Shown here piece by piece: positions 15,211 to 22,582 of a DNA stretch of 45,972 nt. The DNA comes from an uncultured Treponema sp. GTDB taxonomy: Bacteria; Spirochaetota; Spirochaetia; Treponematales; Treponemataceae. The notes under the pieces were generated by a model. The model made no database searches, was not told the DNA's origin, and was given only the letters and a program-made list of their open reading frames with translations. A program made the translations under genes and the position numbers. The first letter of the stretch is position 1. Each line of letters starts with the position of its first letter. Where the stretch lies: contig CAKZZR010000184.1 of assembly GCA_937885475.1 (NCBI GenBank), forward strand, positions 1-45,972. The letters run 5' to 3'.

Positions 15211-17898
15211 ATGGCTACAAAGTATGTTTACTTTTTTGGTAACGGAGATGCAGAAGGCGATGAATCAATGCGCCCTATTCTCGGTGGTAAAGGTGCTAAC
15301 CTTGCTCAGATGGCAAAGGCTCCTTTAAGTCTTCCAGTTCCACCTGGATTCACAATTTCAATTGACGTTTGTCAGGAATACTACAAATTAGGAAAAAAAT
15401 ATCCTGAAGGACTTGATAAGGAAGTTGCAGAGTATCTTAACAAGCTTGAGACAACTTTCGGAAAGAAGCTTGGTGATGAAAATGACCCTCTCTTGGTTTC
15501 TGTTCGCTCTGGTGCTGCTGAATCTATGCCTGGTATGATGGACACAATCCTCAACCTTGGTCTTAACGATAAGTCAGTTCTTGGTCTTGCTAACAAGACA
15601 AACAATCCACGCTTTGCATGGGATGCTTACCGCCGCTTTATCCAGATGTACGGTAACGTTGCTATGGGCGTTGACCACGACAAATTTGAAGCAATCATTG
15701 ACGAAGTAAAGGCAATCCGCGGAATCAAAGAGGACGTTGAGCTTACTACAGAAGAGCTTCAGCAGATTGTCGCTAAGTACAAGGAAATGTACAAGAAAGA
15801 AAAGGGCGAGGACTTCCCACAGGATCCACAGGTTCAGATGTGGGGCGCTATCGGTGCCGTATTCGGTTCTTGGATGAACGAGCGCGCTATCATCTACCGC
15901 AAGCTCAACAACATTGACGAGAACGTTATCAAGGGAACTGCCGTAACTGTAATGGCTATGGTATTCGGTAACATGGGTGACACATCAGGAACTGGTGTTG
16001 CATTCAGCCGCGACCCTTCAACTGGTGAGAACCACTTCATGGCTGAGTACCTTATCAACGCTCAGGGTGAGGACGTTGTTGCTGGTATCCGTACTCCAAT
16101 GGACATCTCTGCTCTTGAGAAGCAGCAGCCAGAAATCTTCAAGGAAATTTCTACAATCCGTGACCGCCTCGAGGCTCACTATCACGATATGCAGGATATG
16201 GAGTTCACCGTACAGGAAGGAAAACTCTTCATGCTCCAGTGCCGCAACGGTAAGAGAACTGGTCCTGCTGCCGTAAAGATGGCTGTAGATATGGTTGGCG
16301 AGAAGATGATTACAAAGGAAGAAGCTCTTCTCCGCGTAAAGCCAGATCAGCTTGATCAGCTCTTGCACCCACAGTTTGAGTCTAAGGCTCTTAAATCAGC
16401 TAAGCCTTTGGCATCTGCACTTAACGCTTCACCAGGAGCTGGATGTGGTCAGATTGTATTCACAGCAGAAGAAGCTGTTGAATGGGACAAGGCTGGAAAG
16501 AAGGTTATCCTTGTTCGTAAGGAAACATCTCCGGATGACATTGCAGGTATGTACGTTGCTCAGGGTATCCTGACTTCTACAGGTGGACGAACAAGCCACG
16601 CTGCCGTAGTTGCTCGTGGTATGGGTACACCTTGTGTTTGCGGATGTGCAGACGTTGTATTCACAGGAAAAGACGCTGTTACAATCGGCGGAAAGAAATT
16701 CAAGAAGGGTGACTTCATCTCTATCGACGGTTCAACAGGTAATGTTTACGGTGAAGTAATTCCTGTAACTCCTGCATCAGTTTCTGGCGACCTTGAGACA
16801 TTCCTTGGTTGGGCTGATGAGGTTCGCGCTAACTCTGTACGCACAACTCCATCTGGAAAGACTGTTAAGGGATTCGATGTTCTTGCAAACGCAGAGCAGA
16901 ACGAAGCTCCACAGGCATTCCGCTTTGGTGCTGCCGGAATCGGTCTTTGCCGCACAGAGCACATGTTCTTTGAGGAGCCAAAGCTCACTTCATTCCAGAA
17001 GATGATTATTTCTGACACTACAGAAGAGCGCAAGGCTAACCTTGCTGCAATTCTTCCACTCCAGCAGAAGGACTTCTACGGAATCATCAAGACAATGGAA
17101 GGACGCGCAGTTACTATCCGTCTTCTTGACCCACCGCTTAACGAGTTCGTTCAGGCAGAGACACCTGACTTGGCAAAAGCACTTGCTAAGAAGCTTGGCG
17201 TAAAGGTTGACTTCATCAACAAGAAGTACAGCGAGCTTAACGAGCACAACCCAATGCTTGGTCACCGTGGATGCCGCTTGGCTATCACATATCCAGAGAT
17301 TTACGAAATGCAGGTTGAGGCTATTGCACGCGCAACAGCTCAGGCTGACAAAGAAGGACTCAAGCACGATGTTCGCATCATGATTCCTAACGTAACAACT
17401 TTCGCAGAGCTCAAGCAGATTCGCGCTCAGGCAGAGGCTGTTATCGCTAACGTAAACAAAGAGCTCGGAGTTTCACTCAAGTTCCAGATTGGTTCTATGA
17501 TTGAGTTCCCACGCGCTGCCGCTACAGCTGACAAGATTGCTGAATACGCAGACTTCTTCAGCTTTGGTACAAACGACCTTACACAGACAACATTCGGCTT
17601 CAGCCGCGATGACTACTCTAAGTTCATCGACTCTTACTTGGATCAGAAGGTTCTCCTTCAGGATCCATTCAAGACTTTGGACGAAGACGGCGTTGGCGTA
17701 ATGATTGGTCTTGCAGAAGAGAAGGGACGCAAGGTTAAGACTGACCTTCACCTTGGAATCTGTGGTGAGCATGGCGGAGACCCAGCTTCTATCGCACTTT
17801 GCTACAAGCTTGGTTTGAACTACGTATCTTGTTCACCGTTCCGCGTACCAGCAGCTAGACTTGCTGGAGCTCAGGCAGTTATTAAGTCAAATAAATAA
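15211..17898 (+). CDS. ppdK: Pyruvate, phosphate dikinase
   Basis: Interconverts pyruvate + ATP + Pi and phosphoenolpyruvate + AMP + PPi; in fermenting spirochaetes it usually serves PPi-linked glycolysis. The 895-residue protein has the full three-part layout. These are an N-terminal nucleotide-binding region (GGKGANLAQM, FAWDAYRRFIQMYG), the phospho-histidine domain with GGRTSHAAVVARGMG (His463), and the C-terminal PEP/pyruvate barrel with CGEHGGDP (Cys851). Codon use (many GCT, CTT, CGC, AAG) differs from neighbouring genes, as expected for a highly expressed gene. ATG 15211 is chosen because the family begins with ATKYVYFFG; upstream TTG 15142 is part of the promoter. Its last ten codons recur twice downstream. 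Confidence 0.97.
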   Translation: MATKYVYFFGNGDAEGDESMRPILGGKGANLAQMAKAPLSLPVPPGFTISIDVCQEYYKLGKKYPEGLDKEVAEYLNKLETTFGKKLGDENDPLLVSVRSGAAESMPGMMDTILNLGLNDKSVLGLANKTNNPRFAWDAYRRFIQMYGNVAMGVDHDKFEAIIDEVKAIRGIKEDVELTTEELQQIVAKYKEMYKKEKGEDFPQDPQVQMWGAIGAVFGSWMNERAIIYRKLNNIDENVIKGTAVTVMAMVFGNMGDTSGTGVAFSRDPSTGENHFMAEYLINAQGEDVVAGIRTPMDISALEKQQPEIFKEISTIRDRLEAHYHDMQDMEFTVQEGKLFMLQCRNGKRTGPAAVKMAVDMVGEKMITKEEALLRVKPDQLDQLLHPQFESKALKSAKPLASALNASPGAGCGQIVFTAEEAVEWDKAGKKVILVRKETSPDDIAGMYVAQGILTSTGGRTSHAAVVARGMGTPCVCGCADVVFTGKDAVTIGGKKFKKGDFISIDGSTGNVYGEVIPVTPASVSGDLETFLGWADEVRANSVRTTPSGKTVKGFDVLANAEQNEAPQAFRFGAAGIGLCRTEHMFFEEPKLTSFQKMIISDTTEERKANLAAILPLQQKDFYGIIKTMEGRAVTIRLLDPPLNEFVQAETPDLAKALAKKLGVKVDFINKKYSELNEHNPMLGHRGCRLAITYPEIYEMQVEAIARATAQADKEGLKHDVRIMIPNVTTFAELKQIRAQAEAVIANVNKELGVSLKFQIGSMIEFPRAAATADKIAEYADFFSFGTNDLTQTTFGFSRDDYSKFIDSYLDQKVLLQDPFKTLDEDGVGVMIGLAEEKGRKVKTDLHLGICGEHGGDPASIALCYKLGLNYVSCSPFRVPAARLAGAQAVIKSNK

Positions 17899-17911
17899 CA
17901 GGCGACACACG

Positions 17912-17955
17912 CGAGTTTTGCAGAGCAAAACTCGTTAGCAAGCCGTAAGGCTTGC
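17912..17955 (+). repeat. Two perfect hairpins between ppdK end copies 1 and 2
   Basis: CGAGTTTTGC-AGA-GCAAAACTCG (17912-17934, a 10-bp stem) is followed by GCAAGCC-GTAA-GGCTTGC (17938-17955, a 7-bp stem). Both would fold in the ppdK mRNA 3' tail and could stabilise it. Confidence 0.7.
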
Positions 17956-17999
17956 GCCGTGCACAGGCAGTTATTAAAGCTAACAAATAACTTTGCTGC

Positions 18000-18056
18000 A
18001 AGAATGTTGATTGAGCTTGTCGAAATCAACATTCTTGGTAAGCACGCGCAGCGTGC
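18000..18056 (+). repeat. Core-type hairpin plus GC-rich hairpin between ppdK end copies 2 and 3
   Basis: A 13-bp stem, AAGAATGTTGATT/AATCAACATTCTT (18000-18036), encloses exactly the 11-base core GAGCTTGTCGA. A second hairpin, GCACGC-GCA-GCGTGC (18042-18056), follows. The first is the best-preserved member in this window of the constant-core, variable-arm palindrome family. Confidence 0.75.
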
Positions 18057-18111
18057 GACGTGCTCAGGCTGTAATCAAGTCTAATAAATAAGTTAATTAG
18101 ATAGCTTAATG

Positions 18112-18146
18112 AAATACCTTCTCAGAAATGGGAAGGTATTTTTTTT
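18112..18146 (+). terminator. Intrinsic terminator of ppdK
   Basis: AAATACCTTC (18112-18121) pairs with GAAGGTATTT (18132-18141) and is followed by a run of T to 18146. It comes right after the third copy of the gene end. Confidence 0.85.
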
Positions 18147-18269
18147 GCTTGTGCAGAAGGTAAAAAGGTAAGGTTATTTTTTTGCCTTTTGCCAAACATC
18201 TGACATTTCAGAAAAAAGAGGTTTTAGCCTTTCCGAATCTAATTCATATGAATGTCGAAATTAGCGTAT

Positions 18270-18355
18270 GTGCTATATATGGAGGTTTACTTCGTGCTCT
18301 TATGAGTCCGACAGGCTCAACCGGCGAGATTCATTGTTTTTAGACATCTCCTTTT
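18270..18355. repeat. Partial copy of the MITE-like element (right half)
   Basis: CTATATATGG-(A/T)-GGTTT, a reverse core with one change (CCGACAGGCTC, 18308-18318), and the end TTAGACATCTCCTTTT (18340-18355) match the right half of the element at 2344-2470 almost base for base. The left terminal repeat is absent, and about 20 extra bases are inserted in the hairpin arm. Confidence 0.65.
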
Positions 18356-18369
18356 TTATATGTAAAAAA

Positions 18370-18411
18370 ATAGCCAATTTACTTGACAAATAGCCAATAT
18401 TATTTTAATAT
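18370..18411 (+). promoter_or_regulatory. Promoter and direct-repeat operator of the Phd/VapC operon
   Basis: TTGACA (18383-18388) and TAATAT (18406-18411) are 17 bases apart. The sequence AATAGCCAAT occurs twice (18370-18379 and 18389-18398), 19 bases apart, flanking and overlapping the -35 box. Antitoxins of this type bind their own promoter, so these repeats are the natural operator candidates. The predicted leader to the ATG at 18576 is long, about 155 bases. Confidence 0.65.
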
Positions 18412-18441
18412 TACAGTAGTCATTCAATGGTGGTGCCTTAC

Positions 18442-18541
18442 GGTCATTGAGCTTGTCGTCACGAAGTGCGCGAAGCAATGACCAATTCAATGGAGGTTGA
18501 GTTTATCGTCACGAAGTGCGCGAAGCAACCTCCGTTGAATT
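18442..18541 (+). repeat. Two tandem hairpins in the antitoxin leader sharing a nearly identical loop
   Basis: Hairpin 1 has arms GGTCATTG/CAATGACC (18442-18449, 18476-18483). Hairpin 2 has 16-base arms (18484-18499, 18526-18541) pairing through one T-G. The 26-base interiors differ at only two positions (AGCTTGTCG versus AGTTTATCG at their left end) and share CACGAAGTG. The arms differ in sequence, yet each is self-complementary. They lie between the promoter and the antitoxin start. Confidence 0.75.
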
Positions 18542-18575
18542 AATGGCAATGTGTTTTTGTTTTAAGGGGGCTTTT

Positions 18576-18869
18576 ATGTGCAGGGCAACGATTTATGATG
18601 CAAGGAACAATTTTTCATCTCTCGTAAAAATTGCGGAGGGCGGCGAGCCGGTTGAGCTTACGCGTCACGACAAGCCTGTAGCTGTAATCATCAGCTACGA
18701 GGACTTTCAGACCAGCAAGCCTAAGCCAAGTTTTTTAGAAAAGCTTGCGCGCCTTAAGGAAAAGTATGCGGATGTGCTGGATGACAAAGGCTTTTTAGAT
18801 GATATCCCAAAAGAATATCCAGATGAAAAATACATGAAAAAAATCGATTCAATTTGGAGCGGAGTATGA
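18576..18869 (+). CDS. Antitoxin, Phd/YefM family
   Basis: A 97-residue cytoplasmic antitoxin. The N-terminal DNA-binding fold reads ATIYDARNNFSSLVKIAEGG, followed by EPVELTRHDKPVAVIISYED, which is characteristic of Phd/YefM. The acidic, helical C-terminus (residues 55-97) should wrap the toxin. ATG 18576 follows AGGGGG at a good distance; upstream in-frame sequence belongs to the hairpin leader. Its stop overlaps the vapC start by four bases, so the two are translationally coupled. Autoregulation through the repeats near the -35 box is likely. Confidence 0.9.
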   Translation: MCRATIYDARNNFSSLVKIAEGGEPVELTRHDKPVAVIISYEDFQTSKPKPSFLEKLARLKEKYADVLDDKGFLDDIPKEYPDEKYMKKIDSIWSGV

Positions 18870-19291
18870 AACCAGTTTATTTGCTTGATACAAATGTAAT
18901 TTCTGAATTTACAAAGGTTGAGCCAAACAAAGGGCTTTTGGAAAATGTTTTAGCGCGGGAAAACCTTTGTGCCATTTGTTCTTTTGTATGGCAGGAAGCT
19001 GTTTATGGCTATGAACGTATGCCAGAGGGAAAGAAAAAAAATCACATTGGCGAATATATTCAAAATTTAAAGGAATCCTACGAGATTCTTCCCTATGACA
19101 GTTTTGCCTCTCAAATCTGCGGTGAAATCCGTGCCAAATGCGAAAAAAACGGAACGCCTGTTCCTTACGGCGACAGCCAGATTGCCGCAACCGCGATTGC
19201 AAACAATATGATTTTGGTAACGCACAACACACAGGACTTTGAACCGCTTGTAAAAAACAGCATGCTCCGCGTTGAGGATTGGTGGGCGTAA
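18866..19291 (+). CDS. vapC: PIN-domain toxin, VapC family
   Basis: A 141-residue ribonuclease toxin, likely acting on tRNA or other RNA in the cytoplasm. The four acidic metal ligands of the PIN domain are present: Asp8 (LLDTN), Glu44 (WQEAVYG), Asp103 (YGDSQIAATA) and Asp124 (NTQDF). It appears intact. The sequence resembles the FitB-like VapC branch. ATG 18866 overlaps the antitoxin stop, with GGAG upstream; a TTG at 18854 is unnecessary. Its cognate partner is the Phd-like protein immediately upstream. Confidence 0.9.
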   Translation: MKPVYLLDTNVISEFTKVEPNKGLLENVLARENLCAICSFVWQEAVYGYERMPEGKKKNHIGEYIQNLKESYEILPYDSFASQICGEIRAKCEKNGTPVPYGDSQIAATAIANNMILVTHNTQDFEPLVKNSMLRVEDWWA

Positions 19292-19293
19292 GT

Positions 19294-19388
19294 GGCTGCC
19301 TAATAATTTTAAGGCATACGGATATGCCGTCAGTTGTCCGTTTGTTGCAGAGCAGAGCGGAACAATGACCGAGTACCTTTAAACAGCC
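19294..19388. repeat. Degenerate MITE-like element after vapC
   Basis: GGCTGCCTAATAA with GCATACGG aligns with the left end of the 2344-2470 element (GGATGTCTAATAA with GCATACGG). The right side ends TTTAAACAGCC, roughly inverted to the left end. The middle holds a small palindrome GGCATACGGATATGCC. It again sits between two convergent genes. Confidence 0.5.
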
Positions 19389-19616
19389 TTATGCCATCGC
19401 ACAGCCGTTTTTGCGTTCTTCGGGGTGGGCAACTTCAAAGCCGCAGTTGGCTTCTTGATTAAGCTCGCGGAGTTCCTTTTTGCCGTCGATGTACAGTTGG
19501 TAATCTATGCCTGTGGACTCAAAACCGCAGCCAACTTCGTAATCGTCGCCCAAGGATTCGCGGATAATCGCCTCCCGCTCTTCGCGTGTCGTGTCTTTTA
19601 TCAGAATGCTTTTCAT
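19389..19616 (-). CDS. Small cysteine-containing protein, unknown function
   Basis: 75 residues. The N-terminus ILIKDTTREEREAIIRESLG is typical of a widespread but uncharacterised family of small proteins in gut Firmicutes and treponemes, often misnamed after purine biosynthesis. Cysteines fall at GCGF, NCGF and GCAM, and YQLYIDGKKELRELN is central. No membrane segment. It is probably real because of this family resemblance. It lies convergent to vapC and divergent from the AAC(3)-like gene. Confidence 0.65.
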   Translation of the reverse strand: MKSILIKDTTREEREAIIRESLGDDYEVGCGFESTGIDYQLYIDGKKELRELNQEANCGFEVAHPEERKNGCAMA

Positions 19617-19717
19617 TTACGTTGATTTTATTCCAAGAAATATAGTTGTTCAATATTTATTGATGGCGACAGTTTTGTTATATTTTTCGATATTTTTCAG
19701 CAAGTTTTTAAAAAGTT

Positions 19718-19736
19718 TTGACAGTATATTTATACT
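19718..19736. promoter_or_regulatory. TTGACA and a 14-base palindrome in a divergent promoter region
   Basis: TTGACA (19718-19723) runs into the perfect palindrome AGTATA-TT-TATACT (19723-19736), 25 bases before the AAC(3)-like start. A -10 box at normal spacing is not evident. The palindrome could be an operator or supply -10-like TATACT on either strand. Confidence 0.35.
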
Positions 19737-19760
19737 AAAGAACTGAGCAAGGAGAATGAT

Positions 19761-20576
19761 ATGACAGAATCAACAAAAAATAGACCGCTGATATTAAAAA
19801 ATGACGTGCTTTCTGCATTCAAATCGCTGGGCTTGAACAAAGGGCAGAATGTAATTGTTCATTGTTCGCTTTCTTCCATTGGATTTGTATGCGGAGGTGC
19901 GCAGATTATAATCGAAAGTCTGCTTGAGTCGGTTGGTCCGGAAGGTACTATTCTTATGCCGACACAGAGCTGGAAAAACCTAGACCCCGAAGCTGGCGTG
20001 CATTGGGAAGAACCAAAGGAATGGTGGAACGCAATCCGCGAAAATTGGCCTGCGTACGACAAGCGCATTACCCCTACGAACACGATGGGCGCCGTTAGCG
20101 AGATGTTCCGCACATATCCTGGAACCTTACGAAGCGACCATCCTGCCCGCTCAATTGCGGCAAACGGCAAAAACGCTGAGTTTTTTACAAAAGACCACGA
20201 CCTTAGCAACATTTTTGGAGACAAATCTCCTTTAGGCCGCCTGTACAATGCAGACGGATTTATCCTTCTTATCGGTGTGGGCTACGACAAAAACACATCT
20301 CTCCATCTGGCAGATGCTCGTGCAAACTTTAAAAGCAAACACACCACCGTTGAACACAGTGCCATCATAGAAAACGGCGTGCGCGTTTGGAAAGCATACG
20401 AAACCCTTGCCGTAGATGGAGAGGACTTTATCCAGATTGGAAAAGCTTTTGAAAGCTCCAATTTAGGAATCAATTCCGTACAAAAAACCACGCTCGGAAA
20501 CGCCACATTACGATTTATCCGAATGAGAGCCCTTGTAGATTTTGCAGTAAAGTGGATAGAGGCAAACAGGGAGTAG
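19761..20576 (+). CDS. AAC(3)-family N-acetyltransferase (Antibiotic_NAT)
   Basis: Acetyl-CoA-dependent N-acetyltransferase of the fold that includes aminoglycoside 3-N-acetyltransferases. The family pattern is clear: NVIVHCSLSSIGFVCGG, GPEGTILMPTQSW, a TNTMGAVSE segment, and SDHPARSIAANG with the conserved HPxxS histidine. At 271 residues the length is normal. AAGGAG precedes ATG 19761. Many members do not confer resistance and act on other amines, so resistance is not claimed. It is convergent with an XRE gene only 15 bases away. Confidence 0.85.
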   Translation: MTESTKNRPLILKNDVLSAFKSLGLNKGQNVIVHCSLSSIGFVCGGAQIIIESLLESVGPEGTILMPTQSWKNLDPEAGVHWEEPKEWWNAIRENWPAYDKRITPTNTMGAVSEMFRTYPGTLRSDHPARSIAANGKNAEFFTKDHDLSNIFGDKSPLGRLYNADGFILLIGVGYDKNTSLHLADARANFKSKHTTVEHSAIIENGVRVWKAYETLAVDGEDFIQIGKAFESSNLGINSVQKTTLGNATLRFIRMRALVDFAVKWIEANRE

Positions 20577-20591
20577 GATGATGATTCTGTC

Positions 20592-20975
20592 CTAGTCTCT
20601 GTTCTCCTTCAAATACGAATCCCGCGTTTTCAGAATCAAATCCTGCATGGAATCCCGAACCGTCACAGGAATTTCTTCGAGCGCATCTATAATCACTTTG
20701 TTCTTCCGGTACAATGCAAGCTCCTGCTTTTCTAAATCTGCCTGAGACTGACTTCCGCTCCCGACAATCTGGACTGATTCCTCACCAAGCAGGCTTTCAA
20801 GAGACATATCCAGAATCTTCGAGATTTTGAGCGCAAGGTCTGCATGGGGCATACTGTTTTTGTTCATTCCGTTGATAATCGTTGAATAAGGAATGCCCGC
20901 CCGAAAAGCCAAATCCTTTACTTCCAGATTTTTATACGGTAGCAGTTTTTTCACGTTTGTCCAGAACGGCGTCAT
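20592..20975 (-). CDS. XRE-family helix-turn-helix regulator
   Basis: 127 residues. The helix-turn-helix covers about residues 10-65 (VKDLAFRAGIPYSTIINGMN, ADLALKISKILDMSLESLLG). A charged helical tail follows. No signal peptide. It is divergent from the MBOAT gene across a 135-base region with repeated ATCG-containing A/T tracts. It could control itself and the O-acetylation genes, but no operator was proven. There is no clear Shine-Dalgarno site before the ATG. Confidence 0.85.
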   Translation of the reverse strand: MTPFWTNVKKLLPYKNLEVKDLAFRAGIPYSTIINGMNKNSMPHADLALKISKILDMSLESLLGEESVQIVGSGSQSQADLEKQELALYRKNKVIIDALEEIPVTVRDSMQDLILKTRDSYLKENRD

Positions 20976-21098
20976 AGTAAAATTATTACCGAATTGCGAT
21001 ACAGAGGGCAGAAAATATCGCCGTAAAGAGATTTTATCGTCATTCCGATTTTATATCGCCTAAAAGTTTTAATTCGGCTCTCTGTGCACCTTTTTTCA

Positions 21099-21104
21099 TA
21101 TACT
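21099..21104 (+). promoter_or_regulatory. -10 hexamer TATACT six bases before the MBOAT start
   Basis: TATACT is followed by GTTTCA and then ATG 21111. With a start site six or seven bases after the -10 box, the transcript would begin at the start codon. No ribosome binding site exists upstream. The -35 is weak. Confidence 0.5.
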
Positions 21105-21110
21105 GTTTCA

Positions 21111-22580
21111 ATGCTTTTCTCTTCAATCACCTTTCTTGTATTCTTTCTGCCCGCCGTGCTGATTTTTTACTATGCCCTGCCGAATCTTGCCTACAAAAAT
21201 TGCGTGCTGTGTTTGGCAAGCCTGCTTTTCTATGCCTGGGGTGAGCCGAAATTCGTTTTCTTAATGTTTGCTTCTATTGTATTCAACTACAACATGGGCT
21301 TGTTTTTGGGAAATGACACCGCGCATAAAAAGAAAATCCTTGCGTTCGCCATTATCGTGAATCTGGGGATTTTGTTCGTGTTCAAATATCTTGGCTTCTC
21401 GTGCCGCGTTCTCGATGTCTTTTTGAACGCTTTGCATATCCGCCCGCTTACCGCCATCAATCTGATTATGCCAATCGGCATTTCATTCTACACTTTTCAG
21501 GAAATTTCATACCTTGTCGATGTGTACCGAAAGCCTGAGATGGCGCAGAAAAACCTTCTGAGTCTCGGACTGTACATCGCATTTTTTCCGCAGCTGATTG
21601 CAGGGCCGATTGTGCGCTATCACGATATAAACGAGCAGATTTCCGCGCGGATGGTCACTGTTCCGCAGTTTTCGCTTGGATTGGAGCGGTTCATTATCGG
21701 CTTAAGCAAGAAAGTGCTTCTGGCAAATAATTTTGCCGTTGTCTGCGACTCCGTTTTTGAGGCAGATTTTTTCAGTTATGGCGCGGTGACGGCATGGATT
21801 GCCGCCTTTGCGTATGCCATGCAGATTTACTATGATTTTTCGGGCTACTCCGACATGGCAATCGGGCTTGCCAAGCTGTTCGGCTTTGATTTGCTTGAGA
21901 ATTTCAATTATCCTTATGCCGCTTCTTCAATCACGGATTTTTGGAAACGCTGGCATATCTCGCTCACCAATTTTTTCCGAGACTATGTGTATATCCCGCT
22001 CGGCGGAAACCGTAAGGGAAAACTCCGAACAATTGCGAACCGCTTCATCGTCTTTTTTACGACAGGACTGTGGCACGGTGCGGCATTCAATTTTATCCTG
22101 TGGGGATTGGGGCATGGAATCTTGATGACGATAGAACGGGCGTTCGCCAAGAAAAACCGCACAAAAGAAGCCAGTCGAAAGACAGTTGTAACGGTGATTC
22201 TCTCCGTCCTCGGCAGAATGTACACGCTGATTGCCGTCTTGCTGCTTTGGGTATTGTTCCGAAACGGCACGGGAGCAAGCATAAAGCTGATTTTGAAACT
22301 GTTCGGCATAAATTACAGCCGCTTCACCTCGCATTTTCAGCCATACTATTACGATGAGCTTTTTTCACCGCATATCGGAGCGAGTTTTTATCTGTTCGCA
22401 CTTATCGGAATCCTGTTCGCGTTTCCGTGGTGGAAAAAGATTTTTTTTTCGTGCAAGAACAGTTGTCTCTGGACAAGCATAACTGTCGTCAAATACTTTG
22501 CACTCATCCTTCTGCTCGTGCTTTGCTACGCGAATCTTGCAGGAAATTCATACAACCCATTCATTTACTTTAGGTTCTGA
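21111..22580 (+). CDS. MBOAT-family O-acyltransferase (AlgI-like)
   Basis: Multipass inner-membrane protein that moves acetyl groups to the periplasmic side for polysaccharide modification. The start MLFSSITFLVFFLPAV is classic for this family. Conserved parts include MPIGISFYTFQEISYLVDVYR, FPQLIAGPIVRY and FWKRWHISLTNFFRDYVYIP. The putative catalytic histidine is in LWHGAAFNFILWG (His322). At 489 residues it is full length. The start at 21111 is preferred over GTG 21084 for family reasons. It is followed two bases later by a DHHW/AlgX-like gene, its usual periplasmic partner. The polymer acetylated is unknown; no alginate genes are present. Confidence 0.93.
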   Translation: MLFSSITFLVFFLPAVLIFYYALPNLAYKNCVLCLASLLFYAWGEPKFVFLMFASIVFNYNMGLFLGNDTAHKKKILAFAIIVNLGILFVFKYLGFSCRVLDVFLNALHIRPLTAINLIMPIGISFYTFQEISYLVDVYRKPEMAQKNLLSLGLYIAFFPQLIAGPIVRYHDINEQISARMVTVPQFSLGLERFIIGLSKKVLLANNFAVVCDSVFEADFFSYGAVTAWIAAFAYAMQIYYDFSGYSDMAIGLAKLFGFDLLENFNYPYAASSITDFWKRWHISLTNFFRDYVYIPLGGNRKGKLRTIANRFIVFFTTGLWHGAAFNFILWGLGHGILMTIERAFAKKNRTKEASRKTVVTVILSVLGRMYTLIAVLLLWVLFRNGTGASIKLILKLFGINYSRFTSHFQPYYYDELFSPHIGASFYLFALIGILFAFPWWKKIFFSCKNSCLWTSITVVKYFALILLLVLCYANLAGNSYNPFIYFRF

Positions 22581-22582
22581 TT

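Larger units (their letters stand above)
17869..18091 (+). repeat. Three tandem copies of the ppdK 3' end (codons for AQAVIKSNK plus stop)
   Basis: Copy 1 is the real gene end at 17869-17898. Copy 2 is at 17961-17990 and encodes AQAVIKANK-stop. Copy 3 is at 18062-18091 and encodes AQAVIKSNK-stop. Copies 1 and 3 differ at four bases, all synonymous. Copies 1 and 2 differ by synonymous changes plus one Ser-to-Ala codon. Only copy 3 is followed directly by the ppdK terminator. The 62- and 71-base spacers are almost entirely hairpins. Copies 2 and 3 have no upstream gene body and are not translated as part of PpdK. Confidence 0.85.

Noticed and set aside
15142..15211. An upstream TTG start for PpdK
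   Set aside because: The family starts at ATKYVYFFG, GGAG precedes ATG 15211, and the TTG lies within the -35 box.
17961..18091. Copies 2 and 3 of the ppdK tail as short separate genes
   Set aside because: Each has only ten codons including the stop, with no start codon or ribosome binding site; they are remnants of gene ends.
19761..20576. Calling the AAC(3)-like gene an aminoglycoside resistance gene
   Set aside because: The family fold is clear, but many chromosomal members do not act on aminoglycosides, and nothing in the context shows a resistance cassette.
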